Assembly: GCA_008933995.1 (NCBI GenBank)
Contig: WARS01000036.1
Coordinates: forward strand, 6,486,419 to 6,550,418
Origin: Datnioides undecimradiatus
Taxonomy: Eukaryota > Chordata > Actinopteri > Lobotiformes > Datnioididae
Direction of reading: 5' to 3'
DNA: 64,000 nucleotides
Shown here: one piece after another, positions 14,841 through 26,337 of the stretch
Position numbering within the stretch: position 1 is the first letter of the stretch
Layout of the letters: each line of letters starts with the position of its first letter
The notes under the pieces: model-generated
What the model saw: the letters and a program-made list of their open reading frames with translations, nothing else
What the model was told of the DNA's origin: nothing
The model's database searches: none
Translations under genes and position numbers: made by a program

Positions 14841-16182
14841 GTAAGTCAGCAACATGCGAGTGATCGGCTCAGTTTCATCACATTGAAAATGGAGGACAAT
14901 TTGACATGTACAACAGCTTTATTTACACGGTAAAAAAAGACAAATTACAACAGCTGAAATCATACAAATGGTCTATTTAAATATCAATTCAAGTGTAATA
15001 AGAAGAGAATTCACTTACAAACCAAAGTCAAGAAGAACACCCTAAGGCTGTTAAAAGTGAAACGGGACCTTCACTCTGATTCAGTGAGTCATCGTTGCCT
15101 CTTTTACCTCTTCCTCTTTTCAGGAACACTGCAGGAAGCTGCAGGAGGATAATGTAAAACTTAAACGCTGAACAATTTTTTCGAGGCAGTGTGGTGCAAC
15201 ATATCCCACAATACTGAGTAAAAACAAGACATGAAAAACAGGCCTCAAGAGAAAAGAGCGAGAGGCTAAGAGGGTAAAATGTAATGAACAGTGTCTGCAA
15301 ATGTGTTTTCTCATCTCACCCTTTCAGCACTGGTCAAACGTTTAAAGTTTTAGTACAGCGTCCTATATTTAATATTGGCAAAAAAATTATTGTCTTGAGG
15401 AGGACTGAAAATTAAATTATATTCGACTTTAAGTATCCTAAGCAATAGCACCTTAGAAGTCCTATTACTCAGAGTCCTCATCCCACGCTTCACGCACCCT
15501 GCTGAGACGTAGCTAAAAATGGAATTTGGCACAATATTAAGATGCAAAGATGAAGTTGCCAGAAGGCATTGCACTTAATCAAGTGCTCGCAGGGAACTAC
15601 TAGTAGCTGCACCGCAGCTGGATGTGATTTCCTCGTCCACAAGCATGCACTAAAATCTGCAAAAACATCACTTAAGGAAAAAAAAAAATCTCTTAGCACA
15701 ATTTCCTGTCACAACATTAATGACAATGGTGTCTACTTGCAGCACGGTACAGCACAGACAGTTTAAGACTCTTAGCCCTGATCCTGATTTGCATGCTCTG
15801 TGCATTGGAAAGTAATAAAAGTTATCAGAAATATACATGTACAATATGTTCAGGGTTTTTTGCACCTTCAGTGTTACAATCACAAGCAGTAAAACATTTT
15901 ATCATTTACCTCAACAGAGAAATGTAAAACCTACAGCAGAGCTGAGAACCAGCATGACTCAAAATGAATGGGAAATCTCCTTAAGCTTCAAAAAGGGTTT
16001 CTACAGTGTGTTTTTAAACCTCTGTTACAGTCCTAATACAGCTGCTGACTTTACCTGAATCCTTTTCAACAACTGACGCCACCAAACAGTCTATCTGAAA
16101 CTGGGGCTGGGTAACAAACCACACTACTTTATGCATTCTGAGCAAAATGCCTCTGTAACATCGATGCTCACAAAACGTCAAG

Positions 16183-16777
16183 TAGGGCTGGGTGATACAA
16201 CAATACATACATAAAACATGACTCCATCTGTCAACTGTCAGAGATATTGCCAAACAATTTCTGCCAATGCAGCTGCAAATCAATGTGGAAAACTGCTTTA
16301 TGGCAATATTAGATTTATAGGATTTTGCATCAATGTGATGAAATACCTTTGTCATGTATGTAATTCACTGAATTAGTCAATCCCATCTGGTTATTTCATC
16401 AACACATGCACTCACTTGCCAGTTTATTAGCTTCAGTTTGCTAAATGTTCTGCAGTCCAATGCAACAGCCCTTCACATAAACCTTCATGAAGGTTCTGAT
16501 TTTCTGTTTTTCATTTAGCTGTTTTACAGAAGTGTGTATTCAGCTGTATTATTAACTGTGACCCAGCATCTACAAAGTATTGACTTGTACAGAGAAGTGG
16601 GCAGGGCTGTTGTAATAGACTTACATTGGCACCTAATACTTGGTCGAATCCTTGTTTGTTTCCTTTAATGTAAATAAAAAAGTTCTTTTTTGTAGAAAAC
16701 ATTTTAAAATGTGTTATTTTGGTATCGACACAGTATGAATTTGTAACACTGACACATTTAGATGATACCCAGCCCTA
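16183..16777. mobile_element. Small non-autonomous inverted-repeat element (TAGGGCTGGGT ends)
   Basis: The left end reads TAGGGCTGGGTGAT and the right end is ATCATACCC-like followed by AGCCCTA, so an 11-bp inverted repeat, TAGGGCTGGGT, brackets 595 bp with no transposase. Inside the right end, GGTATCG-type sequence occurs (16721-16727), which fits a family common in teleosts whose ends read TAGGGCTGGGTATCG. No target-site duplication is clear, so superfamily is unassigned. A related GGGGCTGGGTAAC sequence lies just outside at 16102 and a fragment of the same family at about 40646. Confidence 0.55.
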
Positions 16778-17746
16778 CTCAACAACAAGTAACGTTAAGC
16801 CCCAGAATCATCTACATACTAGTACTACTACAGAGCCATCTAATTAAATGTACACCAGACTGTTCAAAGCAACAGTTCTCTGACATGGTTTCACATCTTA
16901 ATACAAACCACAACCAATGGCACAAGAACATTTCGTAGAATATCACACTTAGCAATAAAAATCTCTGCTATAGGCAAGATGTTTCTCGCTGGCTACAGCG
17001 AAAGAATCACAACCACACCTCGTCTCCACCCTCAACTAATACCTCTAGAGCTTGCTGCAGATGTGGCACTGACTGACTGTAAACATAAAAATCACCGGAG
17101 ACAAAGCAAATCTGATGGTATTACCAGTTCAAATTCCTCTTTTATAATCGTCTCCACACTGAGCTGCAGACCGGTACATACCAATATTAGAGGATTCAGG
17201 AAATATGAGACATTTATAGTTGTAGGAAATGATCTTCATGCTGTTACATAACAAAGACAAAAGAAATAAGCCTGCACATACGGAGAGCATACTGCAGTGC
17301 TGAGCTCCAGGGAGGGTTTGACCATTACACGCAGTGGTAAAATTACATTCAATAAAGAGTGAACTGTCAAAAAACAGGGGCTGGTGATTGCTGAGTGCAG
17401 AGCTAAGAATCCCCTGGTACAGCTCACCTCAGCAATATCAAGTGCTGCACAACCTCTTGCGGCAATTAAGCTCCATGTTACTGCAGTCCTGCCACAGTGT
17501 GTACTGCATGTATCTGACCAGTGACAAGGCAACCCGAGGAAAGTGTTCGGCTGACCACCAGGCACGGGGTTACGGCTGTTCTGAGCACCGGTTTATTCTC
17601 AAGATCCATTTTGGCCCCATCAACTTTGATGAACTTGAATAAAAGAAAAAAAGATCTCACTATTGGTAGGAAGAATCTACAAAGGACAACCAGTGCCTTC
17701 TGTCCTGTGAGCTTTTAAATGAGAGTCTGGATGAACAATCACCCTA

Positions 17747-17798
17747 AAAATTTCCCCGGTGTGGGACTAATAAAGGATATCTAAATCTAAATCTAAAT
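17747..17798 (+). mobile_element. LINE 3' terminus remnant
   Basis: The sequence AATTTCCCCGGTGTGGGAC, then TAATAAAGG, then a short ATCTAA tandem repeat, is the characteristic 3' end of L2/CR1-like LINEs in fish, which close with AATAAAGG and a short tandem tail. No reverse-transcriptase frame is seen upstream, so this is a severely 5'-truncated insertion in the plus orientation. The family is inferred from memory of such tails. Confidence 0.55.
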
Positions 17799-18439
17799 GA
17801 GTGAGAAACTGGTGGTACAGTGAGCTGGCTGGTTGGCATGCAGAAGGGAGTAGTTTAGTATTAACCTTAAAACATCAGCCTTCTAAAATAAACCCCTCAT
17901 GACAGAGTGAAACTTACGATTTCACAAGATGGCAAGGAATGGCAGACACTGGCTTCAGAGCATTGCAATGTACAGTATTAGTGAATGTGTGTGCGTGTGT
18001 GTGTGTTGGATTTATGACATTCAGCGTGGATGACTGCTTATTCACAACCCTTTGGGACCAGTAAAAAAAGGAAAGAAAATCACAAATAACCACCGTTATA
18101 AACAGTGGCATTTCCTTTAAGTGGAGAACCACCCATACTATTGAAAAACACAGAGTTTACACCATTGAAACACACCCAGTTATTGAAAATTTACTTGTCT
18201 ATCTAAAAACACTGATCTGTTGCTACCCTAGTCAGCTCCACAGCTAACGTGGCTCAGCTAAAGCAGAGAGAAACATCTTGGGGACTCTTCCCGCCAGTCT
18301 CTGGTCTAGTAAACCATCTTAATGAAGACAAGTTCTTTCAGAAGCCCCCATGTTGATCCTTCCCTGGAGGGCTATGGCTTATGTTCTTCATGGGTCTAAT
18401 CTGAAACTTCTAAGCTCCAGCCTCCTTGTCTCCAGTAGT

Positions 18440-18445
18440 TTTATT
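18440..18445 (-). terminator. Candidate ST6GAL2 poly(A) signal AATAAA
   Basis: TTTATT on the plus strand is AATAAA on the minus strand, about 77 nt past the ST6GAL2 stop codon. It would give a very short 3'UTR. Another AATAAA at 17592-17597 (minus) would give a roughly 0.9-kb 3'UTR, which is as plausible. Confidence 0.3.
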
Positions 18446-18521
18446 GCACCTCTCCCTTAGTCAGCCAGAAAAGGCCAGAGTGTGTGTGTCTGTTCGGGCT
18501 CAGAGGGTCAGGTTTCATATT

Positions 18522-18769
18522 TCAGATGTCACAGTTGACGGTGCTGAAGCCTGGAAGAGTGACCCGTCCCTTCCTCCTGAGGTCACTCTCGGGCCCTGTG
18601 TTGATCCTCTGGATCACGCTCTTCTCGTACAGGAGGGGATGGTAGGCACCCAGTGTGCAGGCAGCATCATAATAACGCTCGTGGTAGTGGCACAGATCCG
18701 TCTGCCTCATGGAGGGAATGTACTCGTAAACGTGCACCTGCTCGCACAGCGCCATCATCAGGAGGATGC
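18522..18769 (-). CDS. st6gal2: ST6GAL2 terminal coding exon (end of motif S, motifs III and VS, stop)
   Basis: Last coding exon, 82 codons plus TGA (18524-18522), residues 462-543. The acceptor on the minus strand is TTGCAG ending at 18770; the exon enters in phase 1, completing a split Gly462. It begins [17 protein letters not shown], the second half of sialyl motif S. Motif III is around HYHERYYD (489-496). YHPLLYEK follows, where His505 and Glu510 form the VS motif (HxxxxE); this His is the expected catalytic base. The protein ends [11 protein letters not shown]. The exon sits inside the last intron of the opposite-strand opsin gene. Confidence 0.96.
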
Positions 18770-20777
18770 CTGCAATGACAGATAGAAAGAACTAGCTCAA
18801 GACATGCAGAGTGTACACCAGTTAAAAGTTACACACATTCACATCTGAAAGCTGTCCAGCACTTGGGAGTCAACAGAGTAATGTAAAATTTTAGGAAAGC
18901 ACACTTTTTTGATGCCTGTGTAAGGAGAGGATTAATAACATTGGCATATCTGCTCATTCAATATGAGGCTAAAGCCAGCAGCTTATTAGCATAGCTTAGC
19001 ATAAAGACTGGAAGTAAGGGAACACCAACAAAATCCACCTAATCAACACCTTTAAAACTCATTAAATACATGATGTTTCATGTCTGCTCAATCCATCCAA
19101 ACAAAAAGTTGGGATTGGGGACTATTACTTGGCCAGGCACAGTTATTTTTGGTTCCCTGGCAACCCTGTGGGGACGTCGAGGCATCAGAAATTAAGTAGT
19201 GAACTTTAGGGCATGATTTATGCTAAGCTAAGCAGCTGCTGGGTGCAACGCTGTGTTTCAAATCATTTCAGCATACTGTACACATACATACCTTACCAGT
19301 CCACAAATAGGCTAGTATAATTATGCACTGATACTAAAATCAGTCAGGTAAAAAATGGCTGGGGAAATGTGTAATAGTCTTCTGCAGAGCGTGCACCTTT
19401 GAGAAAAACATTTATCGCAACATCTCCACTGAATCTACACAGTGTCAGAAGTCAGGGACGGCACTTGTACTGGACAGTCCTCCGGTGCAAATGTGATTTT
19501 AAGTGTCAATGCGAAGTTCATTTGTGCTGAAATAGTGCATACACGCTCAGCAAGATCCTCCTTTAGGTAAAGACAAAAATAGAACTGAATACATAATATA
19601 TGAAGACAGTGAGTTTCCCTGCCTCAGCATGCTCTGCATGTTGTCTTTAATTCACTGAGATACGCTGCTAACACGGAGAGCAGTCAGCTCCTGCATACAT
19701 CTGGTTGCCTTTTGTCATTTTTCATTCCACCTTGCTTTGTACATGGCTGCTGATCATTTTCTCTCTGGTGATTGTTATTCTGCTCACAACGCTCCTCCTT
19801 CTCCATTGCTGCTCTCTAGCATGATTACAAACATCACATAACCAACCAAAATCCTCCCTGCACAATGTGTAAGCGTGTTGTGTAAGCATGTGTTGAATTA
19901 CTTTGCTAAAACTTCTTCTCCACAGTCTTGGTAAGCTTGTTGGCTGTGCATTGGTTTCTTAATAAGATCCAGAAGTGTAGACTGTACATGTCGCCCTTTC
20001 AAGAAACAGTTTTCTCATTGTACACATCAGTTGTAGAGAAAGTCTCAGAGGGCCAAACAATTGCTCTTGTTTGTGGAAAAAAATGACCGTGATTAAATGG
20101 TACCTTTGGGAAAATTTTAATTCTTTATAACTTTTATCTCACTGTGCTTTTTACAACTGCACGTAGATTAGCCTTTCTGCACAATAATGCTGAGCTAATG
20201 GCCAAATAACATGAAAAATGCATAACAAACAGGTAACCTTATAGAACTGTACTCACTGCATTTTTCCTTAGTACAATCCCATTATTGTTCAAGCAAAGTG
20301 TGTGGACAAAAACCCATCTCGGGTTGTACAATTTAATCATGAAGCAAAAGAATGACCACAAAAGAGAAAGAAGAAATTGAGTCAACATGACTCTGTGCTT
20401 CGCAATAATCAGGAAACAAATTTTTAAAAAAGGAGCAAGCACTTACATTTCAGAGAGCTGCACTCAGACGTTTCGAACCAATGTGTTAAATGACCTCTGA
20501 GACTATACTAACCAGTGAGTAGACACCACCTTCTCTGACAGTGCAAAGGCCATTAAAGGACCATTTACTCCTCTCAAGTGGCACTACCTGTTGACTGTGA
20601 GGACATGAAAGTGCACTAAGGCATGATTTCTGCCTAATCAAACTCTGACCCATGTACCTGTAGCACAGGTCTCTCAGAGAGGGTCAAACAACGGTCAATC
20701 CACGCTGGATGATTCCGAGAACTCTAAGAGCCGGCGTGCTGTGCTCACATTATCTTCCTTCCCCTGGTCTTTCCCAG
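18770..20777. other. Region that is intron for both genes (ST6GAL2 last intron, opsin last intron)
   Basis: These 2 kb are intron of ST6GAL2 (minus strand, 18770-26337) and of the opsin (plus strand, 14841-20777). No exon is seen. About 18915-19290 is a dispersed repeat (listed separately). The opsin acceptor at the right edge has a CTGGTCTTTCCCAG tract ending at 20777. Confidence 0.65.
18915..19290. repeat. Dispersed teleost repeat, copy 1
   Basis: Contains TAGCTTAGCATAAAGACTGG (about 18993-19012), AACAAAATCCACCTAATCA, CTTGGCCAGGCACAG and TTATGCTAAGCTAAGCAGC (about 19218-19236) in the order known for a very abundant repeat of percomorph fish. The two related blocks, AGCTTAGCATAAAG and TTATGCTAAGCTAAG, are inverted relative to each other. 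Partial copies occur at about 44550-44590 and 61065-61330. Family name not assigned. Confidence 0.6.
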
Positions 20778-20993
20778 TTCTACAGGTGTTTCCTGATTCT
20801 GTTTCACTGTGATCACTGGTCAGTGGAGAATGGCAACACATCAGTGCCCTCCAAGACTACAGTAATCCAGCTCAACCGCAGAGTCTACAGCAACACAGTG
20901 GCATGCACTGCCCAAATCTCCGCTAACGCTATCAACCAGTGCTGCAGCACCCTGGCCACAAAGCACACAACCCCGCCTGAGGTCACGGCCTGA
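20778..20993 (+). CDS. tmtops: TMT/encephalopsin-type opsin, terminal exon (helix 8 and C-terminal tail)
   Basis: This exon encodes 71 codons plus TGA (20991-20993). It starts in phase 0 after a strong acceptor (CTTTCCCAG), directly continuing NKQ of the TM7 exon with FYRCFLILFHC. That is the amphipathic helix 8, with cysteines that are usual palmitoylation sites. The tail is Ser/Thr-rich, with clusters that could be kinase/arrestin sites, and contains a TTVIQLNRRVYS segment of the kind I associate with TMT opsin tails. Cysteines are unusually frequent near the end (NQCCSTLA). The exon lies antisense inside the last intron of ST6GAL2. Candidate poly(A) signals downstream are ATTAAA at 21769-21774 and AATAAA at 22668-22673. 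Confidence 0.88.
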   Translation, partial: FYRCFLILFHCDHWSVENGNTSVPSKTTVIQLNRRVYSNTVACTAQISANAINQCCSTLATKHTTPPEVTA

Positions 20994-21768
20994 GCCTGAA
21001 TATCCTCACCAGGAAAAACCCAAGCAGCGACGGCTCAACTTGTTGGCTACACCTGCTATGTCAACCACTATGGAATGTGGACTGAAGCATGATGCGTATA
21101 GAAAGTAAATGTACATAATGTGTGAGCCCGTGTTTGTACAGAAAGATCTTCTTGTGTGTCCACTGAGTTTGAGCTTTCATATGTGTTTTGACAATTGCGA
21201 GACACTGAAGCATTCATCTGGAAAACCCCCCACATTTTACATTATATAGCCAAAGGTATGTGTACACCTGAGCATCACTCCCATATGTGACTGTGTTGAA
21301 CATCTTATTCTTAAACCTCCAGCATCAAAGTGTTGTTATAACAACCCGAGGTGCACCCAGAAAAGCTTTGGGAACCTGGCTGCAGGGATTCAGTCACAAT
21401 GTGAGGTCAGACTCTGATGCTGGGTGTTAAGGCCTGGCTTGCAGTCGACTTCACACCAAAACTTGATAACTGTTGAGGTCAGTGCTCTCTGCAGGCCAGT
21501 CAAGTTCCTCTACTCGAAATTTAAAAACAATTTCTTTCTCACTTTGTGCACGGAGGAGATGTACTGTTGAAACAGAATGATCTTCCTAAACTGCTGCAAG
21601 AAAGTTGGAAGCACATTATTGTCCTGAAGTGTCATTGTGCGTTTTATCATTAAGATTTTTCCTAATTGGAACAGTGGAACACAAACCACAGACAGATCTA
21701 AAAGCACATTTTCTGTTAAACACAATGCAGCCAGAGTCAAAACGTTATGGAAAGTGATGTCTGAACAG

Positions 21769-21774
21769 ATTAAA
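21769..21774 (+). terminator. Candidate opsin poly(A) signal ATTAAA
   Basis: Common variant poly(A) hexamer, 776 nt past the opsin stop codon. AATAAA at 22668-22673 is the nearest canonical alternative that I found. Confidence 0.25.
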
Positions 21775-22667
21775 AACCAAGGTGCACACCATCTTTATTG
21801 AGGTAAAAATGTGTGTTTCTATTCCCTTCCAATGTGATCACTGACAACTAATAATCCCAGTCAATTTCAAACACACTTTATGGTCTACGCTTACGCTATA
21901 TTCCTTAATTCCTTAATATATTCCTTAATATTTTTTTCAATCATGTTTTCTATACACCAAAAACCTGGTGTCTATTCTCTTTGTGATTGTGCTGCTGTAA
22001 GTGTCAAAGCTAGTCAGGTTTGTGCTTTGTCAGTGTCTAAGTGGATTGATGTGTTCCTAAAAACTCTCACACAAAGACCTCACGCTGAATTTCACCTTTA
22101 TCTTGTATATATGTACTCAAAATGTTCAAATTTCCGCCGGCATGGTCGGCTTTAGTTTTATTTGTTTATTTTTATTTTTGTGTTAGTGCCCCCTATTTGT
22201 TAAAATGCATGATTTTGATGCATGTTTCTTTGTACATTTGATCTGAGAGACAGATGAACAATTACGGTGCCGGGACTAAAAACCACTGAGGCCATGGCAG
22301 GTTTTGTCCAGGACTTTTGGCCTGTGAAACTGTGAAGATGGTCACAACCACCAAGGTTTTAAAGGAGAGGATGCATGAGGAAGGGGATGTGGCACCTGTT
22401 TTTAGTTTCACATGCCTGGATGGGAGATGCCACTCTGAGACTAGAGGAAAGCACTGTGCAGATACAAAGTACATGGACAGGACTTGGTCGCAATGCACAA
22501 GCTGACCTTCTCACTGCAGGGTGGTGATGAGACCCTGATGATGAAAGGACAAATGAGTATGCTGGACACAGACTTGAGTCAGCTCCAGCTGTGAATGGAT
22601 GCTAACCACTGAGTGACTCAAAGCGACAGGCCATTTATTGTATTTCATTGTTGGTTTTAGTGGTTTT

Positions 22668-22673
22668 AATAAA
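22668..22673 (+). terminator. Candidate opsin poly(A) signal AATAAA
   Basis: Canonical hexamer 1.7 kb past the opsin stop codon, in the plus orientation; it would define a long 3'UTR lying wholly inside the ST6GAL2 intron. Confidence 0.3.
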
Positions 22674-25600
22674 TATTATTGCTGTGGAAGAAAATTCAAG
22701 GCATTGCTGTATTTAAAAAAAACAAACAAAACACACACACACATGCTGGAGGTTCTGATACAAAAACAAAAACTCTGACGCTGAGAGTAAGGCAAATTTC
22801 TTACTGACAGCGAATTGATCAACAACATGAACCTGCCACGTCTGTTTTTTCAGTGAAGCTAAAAGAGCAGTAGAAATCAGTGGAGATTTGAACGTTGGCA
22901 ACACCTAATTCACAAGATGTTTGAAAACCTGACAGTTTCAGAAAAATGTGAGCAACCATGCATCCATTTGTTTTTGTTCTCCAAACTGCATTATTCACTA
23001 CTCTGTAGAAGACAAGGCAGATTCACTTTTATAAGAAACAGTATCAATTCGCCATAAACCGAAGATTTACATAAATGCAGTAAAGACTGGTATCACATTC
23101 TCATCTCTGTTATGTCAAATGACTTTGATTTGGTAGCGTGAGCTTAATTTGTGATGGCACAAACCCCATCATGCCATCAACAGTGCACAGTGCAGCTCCT
23201 CCCTCCTGTCATCATGACTGCACTTCTTCCAAAAGGCAAAGGAAATTACACAGCACCCACAATTTAACACATAACCGTGTGTTTGGACATAAATAAAGGC
23301 ATATTTGCACTCCTTTGTAACTCTGCCATGAGTGACAGGAAGAACCAATTATTTTTTGAGAAGATGTCATTTTACAATTTGGAATAAAGTCGGTTTCCAG
23401 TAATGGACACAAATCTGACAGAGTGGGGGACTGTGTTTGCGCTTTAGGCTACAACAATATACATCCTGCATCTAACAGAGTTAATCAGAAGTAGCTTAAT
23501 TAAGTATGAAGCAACATGACGAGAAAAAACAAAAGACCTGAGATGCTGGCCTTTTAATTTCATTAATATGGAAGTAGGAAGCAAAGCCTTTCAATTTAAT
23601 CACACATGTTGATGTTTTTGTTTTTAATTGAAAGCCTTGGCGACGTTCATCCAGGCCATCTAATAGGAGACAGATTTAGGCCAGTGTAGCAGAATATAGT
23701 CCCAATAAACCGAATATAGTCCCAAGGGTTAATTTACTTCCATAAGATCAAACTGACCTCCGTCTGCTCTGTGGTTAAACTGTGACATCACCTGGTGTTG
23801 TCTACGGTTGTTATTATTGTTCTGTTTAGCTGCTTCATTACTTTTTGAGTTTGTTGATGACCAGTGCATTTGAATTATCTGAACTATCTGAACTATTTCC
23901 ATAATATTTCGATGAAATGTACAGATAATTTGCTTTGATAAAGTTCTGAAAACTAATGAATAAAATTCAAACATTTTAAATTGTAAAAAGGTAAACAAAG
24001 TTAGACTGGGAGTAATTCACACAAGAATTAAAAATCCCTATTAATATGATTCAAACTGCCTCATATTTGAGCTTTCGTAATTAAAGTCTCATGTTTATTT
24101 ATGTTCATATACCAGAACTTTCAACAGAAAAGTGAAGAAACTTGTATTACAGAAATAATTCACTTTATCAAATAAGATGGTTAAGCTTTTAAATTAAACT
24201 CTACATAAACACATCAAATCAAATGACTTTTCTGTGACAACAATATTAGAAATGTCATTTTAAAAAAATCCATTCAAAAACTTGTGCAAGGGCTTTGTTA
24301 GAATTACTGCAGAAGAATAACTTATTTACTAATAAGCTTACTTTTTAACCAATGAACAAACAATTCAGAATGTTAAAACTATTTAACAAATTGTTTCACA
24401 ACATTCAAAAAACACTGACTTAAAATATACTTTAAAACTAAAAAGATGCACACCAGACAATTATAATTAGATTTTGCCTTTAAAAAGCAGCTGAAAAAAG
24501 ATCTTTTTATTATATAACAGTATTCAGAAAAGGAAAAACACAAGCGCTTTATTATTTTTAATTAATTAAATGTCAATGCTGTAGTTATAAAAAGTGAAGG
24601 TGTTTATATTCTTTTTAAAATTAATTTAATTACCAGCTAGAATTACCACTTCACAGTTGTTTGCCTCAGCCAGCCAACTATGCTGATAACATTCATGTCT
24701 GTTCCAACTCAAAATAATATAAGCTGTTAGAACTTCTCTTTTTATTCCCTTAGGCATTTGGGTAAAAAATGTGTTTCATTAAGATACTGTGACTTGTTTT
24801 TAATTATTATTCTTATTATTATTGTTAAAAATATGTATTATTTATTATGAACAAAAATAAATACCTTAGACTGAATCATTCTCTCTGCCGTCACTGACCC
24901 ATCTATAGTCTGCAGACTCTGCAGTGCAGAGGATCAATCATAATGACTTCGGTGATGCCTCCTGCAGCGCCTCCATGTGAACATTTTGTTCTTTTTGACT
25001 ATGTGACAACCTAATTCTCATCAGCTGCTGCTTGTCTTTAAAGGGTTAATAACTGGTATTTTAATAATAACAATTTGAAAGGAATGACAGTTTGAAAGGG
25101 ATTGCTGCTGCTACTACTACTACTACTACTAATACTAACAGTACTTATACTGCTACAGTTAATATCATCATTTAGCTGTCCAGCACACAAATTTACGGTT
25201 TCAGTTAATCTCACTTCAGCTGTTTTCAGGGAAAAGCTCTGAAAACCCACCATGAACTACCAACATACAAATGAAAATGAGGATTTATCAGCTAAAGAGA
25301 CAGATACTTCCCCCAGGAACTAAAAGAGAGTGAAAAATTGGACTTGAATTAATCAGTATGATACAAACACGACTCCAACTGAATGATAATGCGCTGGATG
25401 CATAAAAGAGCAACTGTTTGATGAGTTAGACATACTGACTTAAAAGGTAGTGATAACTGGTCTCTGATGCCACCCGTTTCCAGCATGGCCAAAGTCTAAT
25501 GTTAATTAGAAAATGTAAGCATATTAACGCATTAAACTAAGACAGGAAACGGGGTACACATTAAAACGGCTGCATATTAGCTTTGTCATTGTGAGCATGT

Positions 25601-25945
25601 TGCCAAAATGACATTAGTATTTGGCCAAATGCTGCACTGTGTCCAAGCACAAACTCAGCATGGCTGCAGTCTTTTTTTAACATTTGTCTAAATCAAATAG
25701 CTCAGTATTTTGCTTTTGTCTAACAGTAACAACCTAAGACTGCACCAAGGTAAAGAAAAAAGATTCTTGATATATTTGTGTCTAATCATGAAATAGTGAG
25801 GATCAAAAGTAAGAAAAATGGTCTGTCGCTCAGAGGCGAGCAAATGTTCTTGCCATGATTGGATGCTTTATGTTTTACTGTTGTGCAAGGAGGGAAAAGA
25901 ATATTGAAATGTCTGAAAATTATAGTGAGGCAGACTGACATGAAG

Positions 25946-25994
25946 TACACACATATATATATACACACGCACACACACACACGCACACACACAT
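25946..25994. repeat. CA/TA microsatellite
   Basis: Compound (AC)n(AT)n(AC)n tract with occasional G interruptions, in the last ST6GAL2 intron. Confidence 0.9.
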
Positions 25995-26146
25995 GCTGGA
26001 GAGTCTCTAATGTGAGCTTACAGTGGTTACATTTCCATCTTTCTCTACATAGATGTGCTGCTTTGGAGTGCATAACAGCCACATTGAATGCTGATAATGT
26101 CACTGTGCATGTTGAAGATAAAAATTTCATCACGTGCACATGTCTG

Positions 26147-26206
26147 TTTGTGTGTGTGTATGTGTGTGTGTGCGCGCACGTGTACACGTGTGTGTGTGTG
26201 TGTGTA
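26147..26206. repeat. TG/CG compound microsatellite
   Basis: Compound TG run interrupted by GCGCGCACGTGTACACGT, an alternating purine-pyrimidine tract of about 60 bp, about 130 bp from the donor of ST6GAL2 exon 26338-26512. Confidence 0.9.
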
Positions 26207-26337
26207 TCTTTGCACCTATAACTGCTCCAGGACAAGCAAGGAAATTGAGAGATAAGAGTACAGAAGCAAGTACAAGAGAACACACGAACACTGCATGCAT
26301 ATCAGCTGTATGTATGCATGTACGTGTGTGTATTCAC

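Larger units (their letters stand above)
14841..18521. other. Opsin last intron, left part; also the ST6GAL2 3'UTR and downstream side
   Basis: On the plus strand this is the start of the last opsin intron (14841-20777). On the minus strand it lies immediately downstream of the ST6GAL2 stop codon, so an unknown length adjoining 18521 is ST6GAL2 3'UTR. Candidate minus-strand AATAAA signals (TTTATT on plus) are at 18440-18445 and 17592-17597; which one is used cannot be told from sequence. The stretch also holds an inverted-repeat element (16183-16777) and a LINE 3' tail (about 17747-17798), listed separately. I see no further coding exon. Confidence 0.55.
20994..26337. other. ST6GAL2 last intron, left and central part; opsin 3'UTR side
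   Basis: On the plus strand this starts with the opsin 3'UTR (length unknown; ATTAAA 21769, AATAAA 22668). On the minus strand it is intron. The block 24000-24860 is markedly A+T-rich with long TTAATTAA-like runs. CA/TG microsatellites lie at 25946-25994 and 26147-26206, and they generate spurious open frames of up to 165 codons. No exon of either gene was recognised here. Confidence 0.6.

Noticed and set aside
18426-18785. 119-codon plus-strand frame
   Set aside because: Antisense shadow of the ST6GAL2 terminal exon.
25786-26283. 165-codon minus-strand frame and overlapping plus-strand frames
   Set aside because: Made of translated CA/TG microsatellites (runs of His-Thr or Val-Cys); no protein family.
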